This document shows positions 8,773-17,437 of a stretch of 42,726 nucleotides of DNA, piece after piece (position 1 is the stretch's first letter; each line of letters opens with the position of its first letter). Source of the DNA: a virus; IMG/VR virus record IMGVR_UViG_3300037882_001533, positions 1 through 42,726 of that record, one strand, 5' to 3'. The notes beneath the pieces were generated by a model that worked only from the letters and a program-made list of their open reading frames with translations, had not been told where the DNA came from and made no database searches. Position numbers and translations under genes: made by a program.

Positions 8773-9645
8773 GTGCCGATTGGAGCCAACAGCATCCCCG
8801 CGCCTCCTGATCTGGAGGCGATCATTACCGAAGGGGTGAAGCGCGGAGGGAGGACGAATCCCTCCGCGACCCAACTCACCGACGCCCGTGAACACCAGTT
8901 CCGGGAAGTCAAATCCGACCTCGCCAAGATCAGCCCCCTGATCAAGACCACCGCCGTCACGCATACGGTCATCGGCCAGAGTCAGTACGAATGGCCGGAG
9001 GACCTCGACCAGCTCGAATCCGTCTCGATCCTCGATGCGCCGGACAGCTACCGTGGCACCGCGCAGGCCGGGAGCACCACCCAGATCACGTTGGCAGCCG
9101 CGCTCGATGTGGCGGAAGCCGACATGCTCGGGAAGTTCCTGCTGATCACGGGCGGGGTGGGGGTCGATCAGATCCGCCAGTGTATCGGCTGGAACAACAG
9201 TACGAAGGTGTGGCTGCCGGACACCGACTGGACGGACACGACGGGCGTCACGAGCACCTATCTCGTCGTGACGCAACAAGACCGGCTCTACGACGAGTCG
9301 AAGAAGCTCGACTGGAACCGTCGGCTGACGCCGGCGTCCTTGCAGAAGCCCTGCCGGGCCGCGTTCGTGGCGGAACATCTGTGGCTGGATGCCGCGCCGG
9401 ATAAAATATATGGGCTCTGGTGGGACTACTGGGCCATGCTGGACGGGATTGGCGAAACCAGCCAAGCCTTCATCTGGCTCACGATGAAGTGGCGGTCCTT
9501 GTTCGTGCAGGGGGTCGCCGTCAAGACCATGCAGCGGTACGACGACGACCGCTATCCGGTGGAGATGCAAGTCTATGCCGCGATGCTGGGCAAGTTTGAG
9601 GCCGACGCCTGTACCATCGGCCAGGTGCAGTTTCAGGACGTGTAA
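8773..9645 (+). CDS. Putative head-tail adaptor (connector), 290 aa
   Basis: Inferred to sit below the portal and close the head. The N-terminal half is polar, with a central beta insertion (STTQITLAAALDVAEADMLG). The C-terminal 90 residues show RAAFVAEHLWLDAAPDKIYG, then a helical stretch and MQRYDDDRYPVEMQVYAAML, resembling adaptor families of phages with P22-like or SU10-like connectors. The start is GTG with a strong ribosome site (CAGGAGGGTGC). It is coupled to the gp10-like gene by TAATG, matching the P22 order gp4 then gp10. Confidence 0.6.
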   Translation: MPIGANSIPAPPDLEAIITEGVKRGGRTNPSATQLTDAREHQFREVKSDLAKISPLIKTTAVTHTVIGQSQYEWPEDLDQLESVSILDAPDSYRGTAQAGSTTQITLAAALDVAEADMLGKFLLITGGVGVDQIRQCIGWNNSTKVWLPDTDWTDTTGVTSTYLVVTQQDRLYDESKKLDWNRRLTPASLQKPCRAAFVAEHLWLDAAPDKIYGLWWDYWAMLDGIGETSQAFIWLTMKWRSLFVQGVAVKTMQRYDDDRYPVEMQVYAAMLGKFEADACTIGQVQFQDV

Positions 9646-11060
9646 TGCTCAGAAAGCAAGTCAACGAGTCAGACGCCACCTACCAAGATCCCATTTATGG
9701 ACTCAATCTCCACGACTCCGAAGAGGACCTGAAATCAGGCGAAGCGCGGCTGATGCAGAATGTCCACTATGACGGCGGGACGCGGCTGCGGCGTGGGAGT
9801 CAGCGGTTGACGGAAGCGGCGCTGTCCGGCACCACGCGCATCCGTGGCGGGCACAAGTTCTATTACGGCGGGTCATCCCCGGCCAGCAAGCGGCTCGTGG
9901 CCTACGATACCAATATCAGCGTGATCAGCAATGCGGCGGCTGAGACGGTGCTCACCAGCGGCATGACCGCTGATCTTGATACCTTCTTTCTCACTTGGAG
10001 CATCACGGATAAGGTCTATATCAGTAACGGCACCGATGTGCTGCGCCAGTACGACGGGACGACCTTTGCGACGACCGCCGGGACGAATATTCCCATCGCC
10101 CGCGCCCAACTCGCGCCGATCAATGACCGGCTGCTGGCGATCACGACGAATGGGATTGAGCGGACGAACGCCAGAGACCCGACCATCTGGTCCAGTAATT
10201 CCGCCTGGGCGACCTTTCGGCCTGACCGCGTGGGCCTGTTCACGGCGCTCGCGTCCTTTACGATTCGCGGCTCCGACAGCATCTATGACGGGGTGCTCGC
10301 CTTTCAGCCGAACGCCTGGTATCTGATCACGGGGACCGACTTTGGGACCGATGTCACGGCCGGGACGGCCTCAGCCGGGGAGGACGCCACCATCCGCACG
10401 ATGGACCAGATCATCGGCACCTCCAGCCCCTATGCCATCGCCTCGGTTCCAGGCATCGGCTTGTTCTGGTTCACCTCGGACTTGAACGTGGCCTTTTTGC
10501 AGGAAGGGAGTCTGGTGGCGCGGCTGGTCGGAGACCGCATCCGCTCGACCGGCAGCACGCCGGGGATTGAAGCGACGAACACGGCGGCGATTGGGCAGGT
10601 CGTGATGGTCTATTTCGACCGGAAGCTCTGGCTGGGCATTCCCACGGGGTCGGCCACCTATCCCTCGCGCTGGTTCTGGCTCGATACGAAGTCCTTGCAG
10701 GAGCATCCGGACCGGGGGTTTGTCTGGTCCGGTCCGCATACGGGCTTTACCGTGGGGCGGCTCTGGGTGGAAAACCAGCAGTCGGATAACGCGCTGTTTG
10801 GCGGGGAAGGGAACCCCAGTACGGGGGCGTTTGTCTACCGGCAGCACGTCTCGGGGCGCTACATGGATGCCATCGGCCTGACGGATACCGACGTGCCGGG
10901 CGTGTATCAGACCTATTTCAAGGGCTTCGGGACACCGAGCCGGGAGAAGCGGGTGCAGGGCGTGCATTTTGACTTGAACGCCTACGGGGGCACGGCTACC
11001 TGCGACCTGTTGGATTTGGACGGGGCGGTGGAGTCTGGCCTCGTGATTCAGGCGGTCTAG
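9645..11060 (+). CDS. Tail hub / packaged-DNA stabilisation protein, gp10-like, 471 aa
   Basis: The N-terminal segment YGLNLHDSEEDLKSGEARLM followed by QNVHYDGGTRLRRGSQRL matches the opening of phage tail-hub beta-propeller proteins (P22 gp10 and relatives). The rest is a series of beta repeats with aromatic turns (DKVYISNGTDVLRQYDGTTF). The length equals P22 gp10 within one residue. It would plug the portal channel after packaging. The gene ends in TAG at 11058-11060, and the same frame stays open for another 160 codons (next entry), which is unusual. Confidence 0.7.
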   Translation: MLRKQVNESDATYQDPIYGLNLHDSEEDLKSGEARLMQNVHYDGGTRLRRGSQRLTEAALSGTTRIRGGHKFYYGGSSPASKRLVAYDTNISVISNAAAETVLTSGMTADLDTFFLTWSITDKVYISNGTDVLRQYDGTTFATTAGTNIPIARAQLAPINDRLLAITTNGIERTNARDPTIWSSNSAWATFRPDRVGLFTALASFTIRGSDSIYDGVLAFQPNAWYLITGTDFGTDVTAGTASAGEDATIRTMDQIIGTSSPYAIASVPGIGLFWFTSDLNVAFLQEGSLVARLVGDRIRSTGSTPGIEATNTAAIGQVVMVYFDRKLWLGIPTGSATYPSRWFWLDTKSLQEHPDRGFVWSGPHTGFTVGRLWVENQQSDNALFGGEGNPSTGAFVYRQHVSGRYMDAIGLTDTDVPGVYQTYFKGFGTPSREKRVQGVHFDLNAYGGTATCDLLDLDGAVESGLVIQAV

Positions 11061-11063
11061 CAT

Positions 11064-11546
11064 GTGCAGTTCTTCTATTACAGCCGAGACACGAACGAGT
11101 TGTTGGCCTTTGGGCCGCACTGGCTGGGACCCTTGCCCGCCACGCTCTACTGTACGAACGGGGACGGCATGAAGATCGTGGGCACCGAATCTTGGATACA
11201 GGTGCGAGGGTCGAGGCGGACGCGCAAGCTGCGGTTGTTGGGCTGTCTCGCGTTGTGCTGGCTGCTCATGCCAGATGAGGGGCAGGCCAAGAAGGTTAAA
11301 CCGCCTGATCCGCCGCCGCATCATTTCTCCTGTGTCACCGTGCCAGGCTTCCGCTATCGGCTCTACCTGTCCACGATCAACAGTGGACGGACCTTGGTGG
11401 CGGAGGCGCCGAGCTGTGCCTTTGACTATGTGGTGCCCGTGAAGAAGCGGTATCTCTTCTGGTTTGCGGCGGTGGGGGCGGATGGCACGGAAACGCTGCG
11501 GAAGGATGCGGGGGTCGTGGTGGATGGACGGGAGGCGCAGCCCTAA
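11064..11546 (+). CDS. Hypothetical protein with Sec-type signal sequence, up to 160 aa
   Basis: The open frame begins one codon after the TAG of the tail-hub gene, in the same frame. Possible starts are GTG 11064, ATG 11170 and GTG 11202. From 11202 the product opens with a classic signal sequence: a basic stretch (RGSRRTRK), a hydrophobic core (LRLLGCLALCWLLM) and a cleavage-like GQA before KK. The mature part has a Pro-rich linker then a beta domain with a two-Cys pair, ending in AAVGADGTETLRKDAG, reminiscent of a fibronectin-like strand. The residues coded by 11064-11201 look protein-like, so either a longer start or readthrough is possible. Confidence 0.55.
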   Translation: MQFFYYSRDTNELLAFGPHWLGPLPATLYCTNGDGMKIVGTESWIQVRGSRRTRKLRLLGCLALCWLLMPDEGQAKKVKPPDPPPHHFSCVTVPGFRYRLYLSTINSGRTLVAEAPSCAFDYVVPVKKRYLFWFAAVGADGTETLRKDAGVVVDGREAQP

Positions 11547-12850
11547 TGTACTGGACGCTCGACCAATGGCAGTGGGCACCCTTCGCCGTCAATGAACGGG
11601 GCGAAGGGCTTGGCCCCTCCTGTTGGAAGCCGCCGTCTGGGGCGCACACCGCCCTGGACCTCCGCACCTTTGCCGAGTGCGGCACGCCTGGACAGGTTGG
11701 CGTCCCCGGTCGCTATGGGGTGTTTGTCTCGAACGATGCGCCAGTCACCGGCACCATCCTGTCGGACGATCCACGCGGAATGCTGACCACCAAAGCCAAG
11801 CGCACGGTATTTGAGACGCTCGGCGTGCAGGTGGCGGCGGTGACGTTGGACGAGTACCTGTGGGAACTGCTGAACGTCCACGCCGATGATGTGCGGATTT
11901 GCAAGCCGCTAATTATGAAAACAGGGATGGAGTTGGCCTTGCGTGTCGGGCCACTCGTGAAGCGCCTCCAGACTGGCAAGGGCGGCCCTGGGTGGAACAA
12001 CCTGCAAGCTGAACTCCAGCGTCAGTACCGGCAGGCCGTCGCACGACGCGGCACCCACATCTCTCCCACGGGCGAAGTCCTCAACGGGAAGATGATCGTC
12101 GCGCCCGATCCAGACTTCCCCGAGCGCCTGCTCTCCAAATGGGTAGAGAGTTACAACGGCGGCGATTTCCTTGACTTCATTCCACCTGATCTACCTGTGA
12201 GAGAGCCGAGGCCACATCGGACCACGTACACCGAAGATTTCAATGGGGCGGATAAGGCGGGGATTGGCTATGATCTGACGTGGACAGAAACCAGCGGAGA
12301 CCATTTTCACAATCTCGCAAGCAAAGCCGAGAGCTTAGGGACTGGCTTCACGCAGATTGATGCGCGTGCGGAATCTGACCTGTCCGGTGCCGATCATTAC
12401 GTGCAGGCGGTCATTACCTCGTTTGCCACCAATAATTATCCTGGCGTGGCGGCGCGGTTTAGTGCCAGTGCCCGCACCTACTATTGCAACGACCGGGATG
12501 TGGGTGGAGACCCCACGTATTGGTATCTGCGGAAATCCGTCGCGGGCACGCCGACGACGCTGGCGACGAGCACGAGTACCGCTCCGACGAGTGGGTCCAC
12601 CATGAAACTGTCGGTCAACGGGTCCAGCCTGGACTCGCTGGAGAATGGGGCGTCCCGGCTCACCGTGACGGATACCGCCATTACGGGGAACACACGCTGC
12701 GGCATTATGGGGTTCCCGTTCGTCACCGCCGATACCTGGGATGACTGGGAGGCGGCGGACCTGGCGGCGGGTGTGACGGTCGCCCAAACCAGTCCGGCGT
12801 TTGCTGGACAACTGGAGCGCGGCGTGATGGTCGGGCGGGTGTACCGATGA
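11546..12850 (+). CDS. Putative tail protein with lectin-like C-terminal domain, 434 aa
   Basis: The first 220 residues are a mixed domain (YWTLDQWQWAPFAVNERGEG at the start). The C-terminal part begins near residue 228 with TYTEDFNGADKAGIGYDLTW, which fits the opening of concanavalin A-like sandwich domains, followed by alternating strands (ADHYVQAVITSFATNNYPGV, then ARFSASARTYYCNDRD). Such domains often bind glycans, so a receptor-binding or fibre-like role is likely. The start overlaps the preceding stop (TAATG) and the end overlaps the acyltransferase start (ATGA). Confidence 0.6.
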   Translation: MYWTLDQWQWAPFAVNERGEGLGPSCWKPPSGAHTALDLRTFAECGTPGQVGVPGRYGVFVSNDAPVTGTILSDDPRGMLTTKAKRTVFETLGVQVAAVTLDEYLWELLNVHADDVRICKPLIMKTGMELALRVGPLVKRLQTGKGGPGWNNLQAELQRQYRQAVARRGTHISPTGEVLNGKMIVAPDPDFPERLLSKWVESYNGGDFLDFIPPDLPVREPRPHRTTYTEDFNGADKAGIGYDLTWTETSGDHFHNLASKAESLGTGFTQIDARAESDLSGADHYVQAVITSFATNNYPGVAARFSASARTYYCNDRDVGGDPTYWYLRKSVAGTPTTLATSTSTAPTSGSTMKLSVNGSSLDSLENGASRLTVTDTAITGNTRCGIMGFPFVTADTWDDWEAADLAAGVTVAQTSPAFAGQLERGVMVGRVYR

Positions 12851-13254
12851 GTCCGCAGGTTTGGGAGGGGGCCATCATTGAGCCAGACGTGACCTTTGGT
12901 GAGCAGATCGTCGTGGGGTCGCATGTGTGGATTGGGCGTGGCAGTCACATTGGCAGCGGGACACGTATCCAGCACGGCGCGTTCATTTGCAGGGGGACGC
13001 TGATCGGTGAGCGCGTGTTTCTGGGTCCAAATTCCACGCTGACCGACGACAAGTATCCAGTCGTCAACAATCCTGGCTATCTGCATGAGCCACCGATTCT
13101 GGGAGACGACTGCTCGATTGGGGCAGGGGCCGTCATTCTGGCAGGGGTCCGTATCGGCAAGGGGGCTGTGGTTGGCGCTGGCGCGGTCGTGACGCATGAT
13201 GTCCCGGCCTATACCACGGTGACGGGGATACCGGCGAGGGAGATGGTGGAATGA
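12847..13254 (+). CDS. Left-handed beta-helix (hexapeptide) acyltransferase, 135 aa
   Basis: The whole protein is built of hexapeptide repeats of the [LIV]-G-x-x-x-x type: EGAIIEPDVTFGEQIVVGSH, VWIGRGSHIGSGTRI, then DDCSIGAGAVILAGVRIGKG and AVVGAGAVVTHDVPAYT, ending in the family-typical TGIPAREMV. This fits O- or N-acetyltransferases of the sugar-modifying WbbJ/WbpD kind that use acetyl-CoA and act as trimers. The family His could be the one in the loop near residue 75 (LHEP). It lies in a chain of overlapping genes with a glycosyltransferase, suggesting sugar modification of the virion or cell surface. Confidence 0.85.
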   Translation: MSPQVWEGAIIEPDVTFGEQIVVGSHVWIGRGSHIGSGTRIQHGAFICRGTLIGERVFLGPNSTLTDDKYPVVNNPGYLHEPPILGDDCSIGAGAVILAGVRIGKGAVVGAGAVVTHDVPAYTTVTGIPAREMVE

Positions 13255-13688
13255 GCGAGACCGACGAGCAAGAACCCTACGTGCCGACGCCAGAGGAACT
13301 GGTAGGCGAGTCGCACGGCTATTGCTACGGCCAGCCGGTGGTGCTGCCGCCACCTGAGCCGGTCGCTTCGCCCACGATTCTCTCACCCGGCTACCGGTTT
13401 CGGCGCGGCACGGGCAGCCCGTTTGATGCGCTGCCGAATCCTGGGATGGACCTGGGCCTCTCGAAAGGCGTCCCCTGTCACTGGTGCCACTTCTGCCAGA
13501 TGTCGGTGGACGTGCGGAGCGAAGCCTACAACCGCAACCAAGTCTTTGGGCAGAAGCATTGGTGTCGGCGGTGCGGGCGCGTGACCGCGAGCGCCGTCTA
13601 CTATCACGTGCAGGCGCTAGATGAAGCGCCGACGGCCTTGTTTGAATCGGCGCAGGCGTGGATGCACACGCCAGAGGAGAAGGGCTAA
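13251..13688 (+). CDS. Cys-rich (zinc-ribbon-like) hypothetical protein, 145 aa
   Basis: The start overlaps the acyltransferase stop (ATGA). The central region holds CHWCHFC and, about 40 residues later, WCRRCGR, a spacing compatible with a structural zinc site. The N-terminal part is Pro- and Glu-rich and probably flexible. It lies between an acyltransferase and a glycosyltransferase, so it may belong to the same sugar-modification unit. No catalytic motif is seen. Confidence 0.55.
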   Translation: MSETDEQEPYVPTPEELVGESHGYCYGQPVVLPPPEPVASPTILSPGYRFRRGTGSPFDALPNPGMDLGLSKGVPCHWCHFCQMSVDVRSEAYNRNQVFGQKHWCRRCGRVTASAVYYHVQALDEAPTALFESAQAWMHTPEEKG

Positions 13689-14455
13689 TGCCAGGCCGTC
13701 CCGATCATCCGCCCGGCGCGATCTGCATGGCCTCAGGGGAACTCGCCCGCTATCCGGCCTTCACGCACAGCATGCTCCATCTGCTGCGCCCGAAAGGCAC
13801 GACGATTGAGTTGCACTGCGGGCTGAACGTGGCGGCGAACTTCAATGCGGGCCTGCGCCGGATGTTGGCGAACCCTGAGTTGCAGTGGGCCTGGATTATG
13901 GGCGACGACCACGAGTTTGACCCGACCACGCTGTTGCGCTTGCTGGACCGCGAGCTCGATGTGGTGGTCCCGCTCTGTGTGCGCCGGCAACCGCCGTTCA
14001 TTCCGGTGCTGTTCAAGGAGCCGGAGAGTGACACGCCGATTGGCCAGTTTCCGCCGCATCACTGGCATCAACTCCCGCCAGCCGGACTCCTGGAAGTCTA
14101 CACGGCCGGCAGCGCGGGGATGCTCATTCGTCGGCGCGTGCTGGAAGCCATCCCAGACCCGTGGTTTGAACTGGGGCAGATGGGGAAGGATTTAACCAAT
14201 GAGGACACGTTCTGGTGCATCAAAGTGCAGGCAGCAGGGTTCAAGATTTACGCCGACTGCGAGGTGACGATGGATCACTGGACGCCGGTCAGCTTCCGGC
14301 CCATTCAGACCGACGCGGGACGGTGGACGGTGGCGATCAATCTGGGGGGCGGCTTGCAAGTGGCGCTGCCGCCGGACTGGTTGCTGGAGTTGGTGCAGAC
14401 GGTGAAAGAGGAATCGAAAGAGAACTTCGGTCTCACGCTCGTAGCAAAGGAGTAA
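13688..14455 (+). CDS. Glycosyltransferase-like protein (GT-A fold), 255 aa
   Basis: The layout fits a GT-A glycosyltransferase. After an N-terminal strand (AICMASGELARYPAFTHSML) comes WAWIMGDDHEFDPTTL at residues 68-83, with DD standing for the DxD metal and nucleotide-sugar site. YTAGSAGMLIRRRVLEAIPD follows, and LTNEDTFWCIKVQAAGF supplies the usual acidic catalytic-base motif. The start at 13688 overlaps the previous stop. Neighbouring acyltransferase and tail genes suggest it decorates virion proteins or changes host surface glycans. Donor and acceptor are unknown. Confidence 0.7.
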   Translation: MPGRPDHPPGAICMASGELARYPAFTHSMLHLLRPKGTTIELHCGLNVAANFNAGLRRMLANPELQWAWIMGDDHEFDPTTLLRLLDRELDVVVPLCVRRQPPFIPVLFKEPESDTPIGQFPPHHWHQLPPAGLLEVYTAGSAGMLIRRRVLEAIPDPWFELGQMGKDLTNEDTFWCIKVQAAGFKIYADCEVTMDHWTPVSFRPIQTDAGRWTVAINLGGGLQVALPPDWLLELVQTVKEESKENFGLTLVAKE

Positions 14456-14459
14456 CGCG

Positions 14460-14936
14460 ATGGCGAAGTATGGGATCTCGTTAGTCAATCAAACCAGTTC
14501 GACGGCGCTCAAGTCCATCTTGGGGTGTTACATGGTGACGACCCTCGTACATGACGCCGAGATCGTCGAAGTGATCGTCACGGGGTCAGGGAGCGCGGCG
14601 GCGGCCGACATTCAGAGTCGGGCGTCGTTGGTGGCGAATACGTTCGGGGCCACGGGGGTCTCGACGAGCATTACGCCGCATCTGTTCAATCCACGGGCCT
14701 CGGCGGCCTTGGGCAACTACGGGACGAACTACACCACCGAGCCGACGACCATCGGGGCGGTGGCACCGGTGCTGTTCGGCTTCAACCAGCGGGGCGGGAT
14801 GCGCTGGGCGGTGCCGCAGGGCGAAGGGTACAAGATCAGTTCCAACGGGATCACGCACTACGGCGCGACCGTGCAGACGATTGCCAGCGCGGCGGGCAAT
14901 CTGGATGCGGCGCTCAACTTCTGGCAGGGCCACTAA
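14460..14936 (+). CDS. Putative virion protein, 158 aa
   Basis: Ala-, Gly- and Thr-rich, with no charged clusters, typical of virion proteins. It begins MAKYGISLVNQTSSTALKSI and contains a mixed strand pattern (HDAEIVEVIVTGSGSAAAAD). The ribosome site (AAAGGAG) is strong. It is flanked by a glycosyltransferase and another tail-type gene. No domain is recognised. Confidence 0.55.
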   Translation: MAKYGISLVNQTSSTALKSILGCYMVTTLVHDAEIVEVIVTGSGSAAAADIQSRASLVANTFGATGVSTSITPHLFNPRASAALGNYGTNYTTEPTTIGAVAPVLFGFNQRGGMRWAVPQGEGYKISSNGITHYGATVQTIASAAGNLDAALNFWQGH

Positions 14937-14952
14937 GCGGTAGAGGTCCCAT

Positions 14953-15930
14953 GTGGCTGGCAGTGACGGCGTTAAGAGTGTTCGCCATCCGAGGAGCGAC
15001 TATCCGCGTACCGACTGGATGGAGCCGGTCGCGGAGGCCGTCTATGCCCAACACGCCTCGGCTTGGCAGCAACTTCTGGAGAGCGTCCGGAGCCAGGACC
15101 GGCTGGTGGCGCACCGGGCTGGGGTGTTCACGACCGAGTGGGTTGAGCCGGTTTGGCTCAATCCCAATCTCTATGATCTGGAGATCAGAAGTGCGGCGAT
15201 TGGACAAGACCTGGACTGGCCACGGACTCCACGGCGACGGGAGGAGCGCACCCAGGTCTATACGCGACTGGATCAGCCGGAACCCGCCTGGCTCAACCCG
15301 AACACGCTGGACCTGGCCGCTCGGACGGGCGGCATTGACCAGTTGGCGCAGTCTCGCCGCGCTGATCCGGCGCAGGGGCGGTTCGTTCGCCCGGACTATC
15401 CCGGCACGTCCTGGATCTTCCCCTCCCTGGTGTTCTACACCACGGAGATGTTTCCAGGCACGGCCATTTCGAGTTTCCGCCCGCTCACGAATCGGCAGAC
15501 GCTCAGTTGGTGGCGCTGGCTCCAAGTCCTCGACTGGATGGCGGCGGTCGTCGATACCACGCCCGTCCCGGTGCCTGTTCCGCCCTGCTTCTATTGGGGC
15601 GATGGCACCTATTGGGGCGATACCTCGGTCTACTGCGACCCGGCGAACGAGTCGCAGGCGTATCTGGTGGGGACCGAACTCACCGTCCATCGGCTCTCGG
15701 TGCGCGTCAACTACACCGCCGATGTCGTGGCGGGCTCCTCGGAGGCCTTCCGGATTGATCATATCTCGGCCTTGGCGTCCCTCATGGCCGTACAGCGGTA
15801 TCGGTACGCCGTGGACAGTGACCTCCAGGTCCATCGGTTGAGCGTGCGGGTGTCGCATCGCGGGAGTGAGTTTGTGTTGGATACCATTCATCCGAACGTG
15901 AAGGTCACACGACAGGACCCGGCGCTATGA
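14953..15930 (+). CDS. Putative tail protein with internal repeats, 325 aa
   Basis: The start is GTG at 14953; an overlapping ATG two bases earlier opens a different frame (to 15841) that is a shadow rich in Arg. The product shows two internal duplications: VEPVWLNPNLYDLEI against PEPAWLNPNTLDLAA, and TELTVHRLSVRVNY against SDLQVHRLSVRVSH. A short FYWGDGTYWGD motif lies between them. Such repeats suggest a modular fibre or tail component. The end overlaps the next gene (ATGA). Confidence 0.6.
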   Translation: MAGSDGVKSVRHPRSDYPRTDWMEPVAEAVYAQHASAWQQLLESVRSQDRLVAHRAGVFTTEWVEPVWLNPNLYDLEIRSAAIGQDLDWPRTPRRREERTQVYTRLDQPEPAWLNPNTLDLAARTGGIDQLAQSRRADPAQGRFVRPDYPGTSWIFPSLVFYTTEMFPGTAISSFRPLTNRQTLSWWRWLQVLDWMAAVVDTTPVPVPVPPCFYWGDGTYWGDTSVYCDPANESQAYLVGTELTVHRLSVRVNYTADVVAGSSEAFRIDHISALASLMAVQRYRYAVDSDLQVHRLSVRVSHRGSEFVLDTIHPNVKVTRQDPAL

Positions 15931-17015
15931 GTGATCTCCCGATTGACGGCACGAGCGAGTACGCGACCGGCGGGATTGATACCGCCACGACGCTGGTCAA
16001 CGCCAGCGGGCCAGGGGCGACCGACGGCAGTCCAGCCAGGGCGCAGAACATCAACGGCCTCTCAGCGGCCATTCTCCAGATCATCAGCATCCTCGGCACA
16101 GGGACGACGCTGAAGGGCTCGGCGGCCGATCTCGTCACGCGGCTGGCGGTGGAGCACAACGCCGACGGGACGCAGAAGACGCTGACGGTGGGCAAGGGCG
16201 GGACGGGCGCGACGACGCTGGCGGCCGGGGCGGTCATTTCCAACGGCACGGTGCTCAGTACGGAAACTCTCGCGGTGGCGCGTGGGGGGACCGGGGTTGC
16301 CACCTTGGCGGCCAACGGCGTGATGCTGGGCAATACGACCGGGGTCGTGCAGGTCACGGCAGCCGGGTCGGCGAGTACGGTGCTCGCGGTGGCCTCTGGG
16401 GGTGGGGCTCCAGCCTTTGTCACCGTCAAGTCAGGGATGTTGGCGACGTCCACGGGCAGCGCCAGCGGCGATAACAGCGTCGTGTTGACCATCACCATGA
16501 ATGACTACGCCTTCTTCCCGGCCTTGTGGAATACCGAGAACGCGGCGGGGGGACCGCTGTACGCGCCCGACAATACGGCCGATCCCTCCAATACCGTCGG
16601 CCGATTCATGCTCCGAGGGGGAGGGGGTGGAGGGGCCAATGTCTACGGCGCCCGCTGGCGCTATATCACGGCCTCCGATGACCCCGTGATCTGGATTGCG
16701 GTGGATGTCTCTGGCGTCATCAAGGCCGTCTGGTGCAGTGACGACCCCACGCCTGGGGATGTGCCGGGTGTGCGTGTGGAGGGCTGTACGTCCATCCGGT
16801 TGACCGCCGATGATCTCGACGGCTTGGCGCTCACGGACCTGGCGTTGGTGGAAGCGGAGGACCGGATTGCCAGCTACAAGCTCAACCCGAAGCATCTCAC
16901 CTATCGGGCGTTGCAGGTCCATACTGCAGATCCCGCCCCATCGGCCTGGCTGCTCGCCCATGCGACCTGGAACACCAAGGCGAAGCGGCTGACCGTCAAG
17001 GAGGCGCGGGGATGA
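15927..17015 (+). CDS. Tail fibre-type protein, 362 aa
   Basis: The central part has the tail-fibre repeat type GGTGATTLAAG and GGTGVATLAANGVMLGN, in which each unit is a short turn of a fibre. Before it lies a region like EHNADGTQKTLTVGKGGTGA. The C-terminal 180 residues form a separate globular part with GGGGGGA and WIAVDVSGVIKAVW stretches, likely a receptor-facing tip or joint. The gene overlaps both neighbours by ATGA. It could attach to the tail hub. Confidence 0.75.
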   Translation: MSDLPIDGTSEYATGGIDTATTLVNASGPGATDGSPARAQNINGLSAAILQIISILGTGTTLKGSAADLVTRLAVEHNADGTQKTLTVGKGGTGATTLAAGAVISNGTVLSTETLAVARGGTGVATLAANGVMLGNTTGVVQVTAAGSASTVLAVASGGGAPAFVTVKSGMLATSTGSASGDNSVVLTITMNDYAFFPALWNTENAAGGPLYAPDNTADPSNTVGRFMLRGGGGGGANVYGARWRYITASDDPVIWIAVDVSGVIKAVWCSDDPTPGDVPGVRVEGCTSIRLTADDLDGLALTDLALVEAEDRIASYKLNPKHLTYRALQVHTADPAPSAWLLAHATWNTKAKRLTVKEARG

Positions 17016-17437
17016 GGCTGCTAACGGAGAGGCCGACCATTAGGCACGCCACCCTGGCCGACATTCCGGCCTGTGCGCGGGCCATCGCCACGCTCAAGGA
17101 CCGGCTGGCCTGGCGCGTGATGCCGCAGCCGTTTACAGCGGAGGCCTTGGCCGACTGGCTCTATCTGCACCTGGAGGACAGGCACCGCTGCCTGTTCCTC
17201 GTGGAACAACAGGGGGCGATCCTGGCCGGGTGTGGCGGCGTGCTCGGCAAACAGGAGTTGCCCCCCCATTTGGTCTTTGTCTGGGAATGGGCCTGGTGGG
17301 GGCGTCCACGTCAGGCGGTCAAGGCGTGGCATCAGGTGAAAGCCTGGGGGCGCGACCACGGCGCGGTGCTCTCGCGGGCCTCTCGTTATTCGACCCATCC
17401 ACCAATTCGTGAGACGGTTCACTGGAGGGAGTTATGA
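17012..17437 (+). CDS. GNAT-like acetyltransferase fold protein, 141 aa
   Basis: The N-terminus PTIRHATLADIPACARAIAT fits the first strand and helix of GNAT proteins, followed by a helix, CLFLVEQQGAILAGCGGVLG (strands 2-3) and a later VKAWHQVKAWGRDHGAVLS helix-strand unit. The acetyl-CoA pyrophosphate loop is poorly preserved, so it may be structural or may have changed substrate. GNAT-like genes next to ejection-protein genes occur in other podophages. The gene overlaps both neighbours by ATGA. Confidence 0.6.
   Translation: MRLLTERPTIRHATLADIPACARAIATLKDRLAWRVMPQPFTAEALADWLYLHLEDRHRCLFLVEQQGAILAGCGGVLGKQELPPHLVFVWEWAWWGRPRQAVKAWHQVKAWGRDHGAVLSRASRYSTHPPIRETVHWREL

Noticed and set aside
10371-11579. 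402-codon open frame on the - strand
   Set aside because: It is a shadow of the tail-hub and following genes, with a Pro/Arg/His-rich product and no context.
14951-15841. Alternative + frame starting with ATG two bases before the chosen GTG
   Set aside because: The product is dominated by Arg, Ser and Pro, lacks the repeats of the chosen frame, and does not reach the next gene's coupled start.
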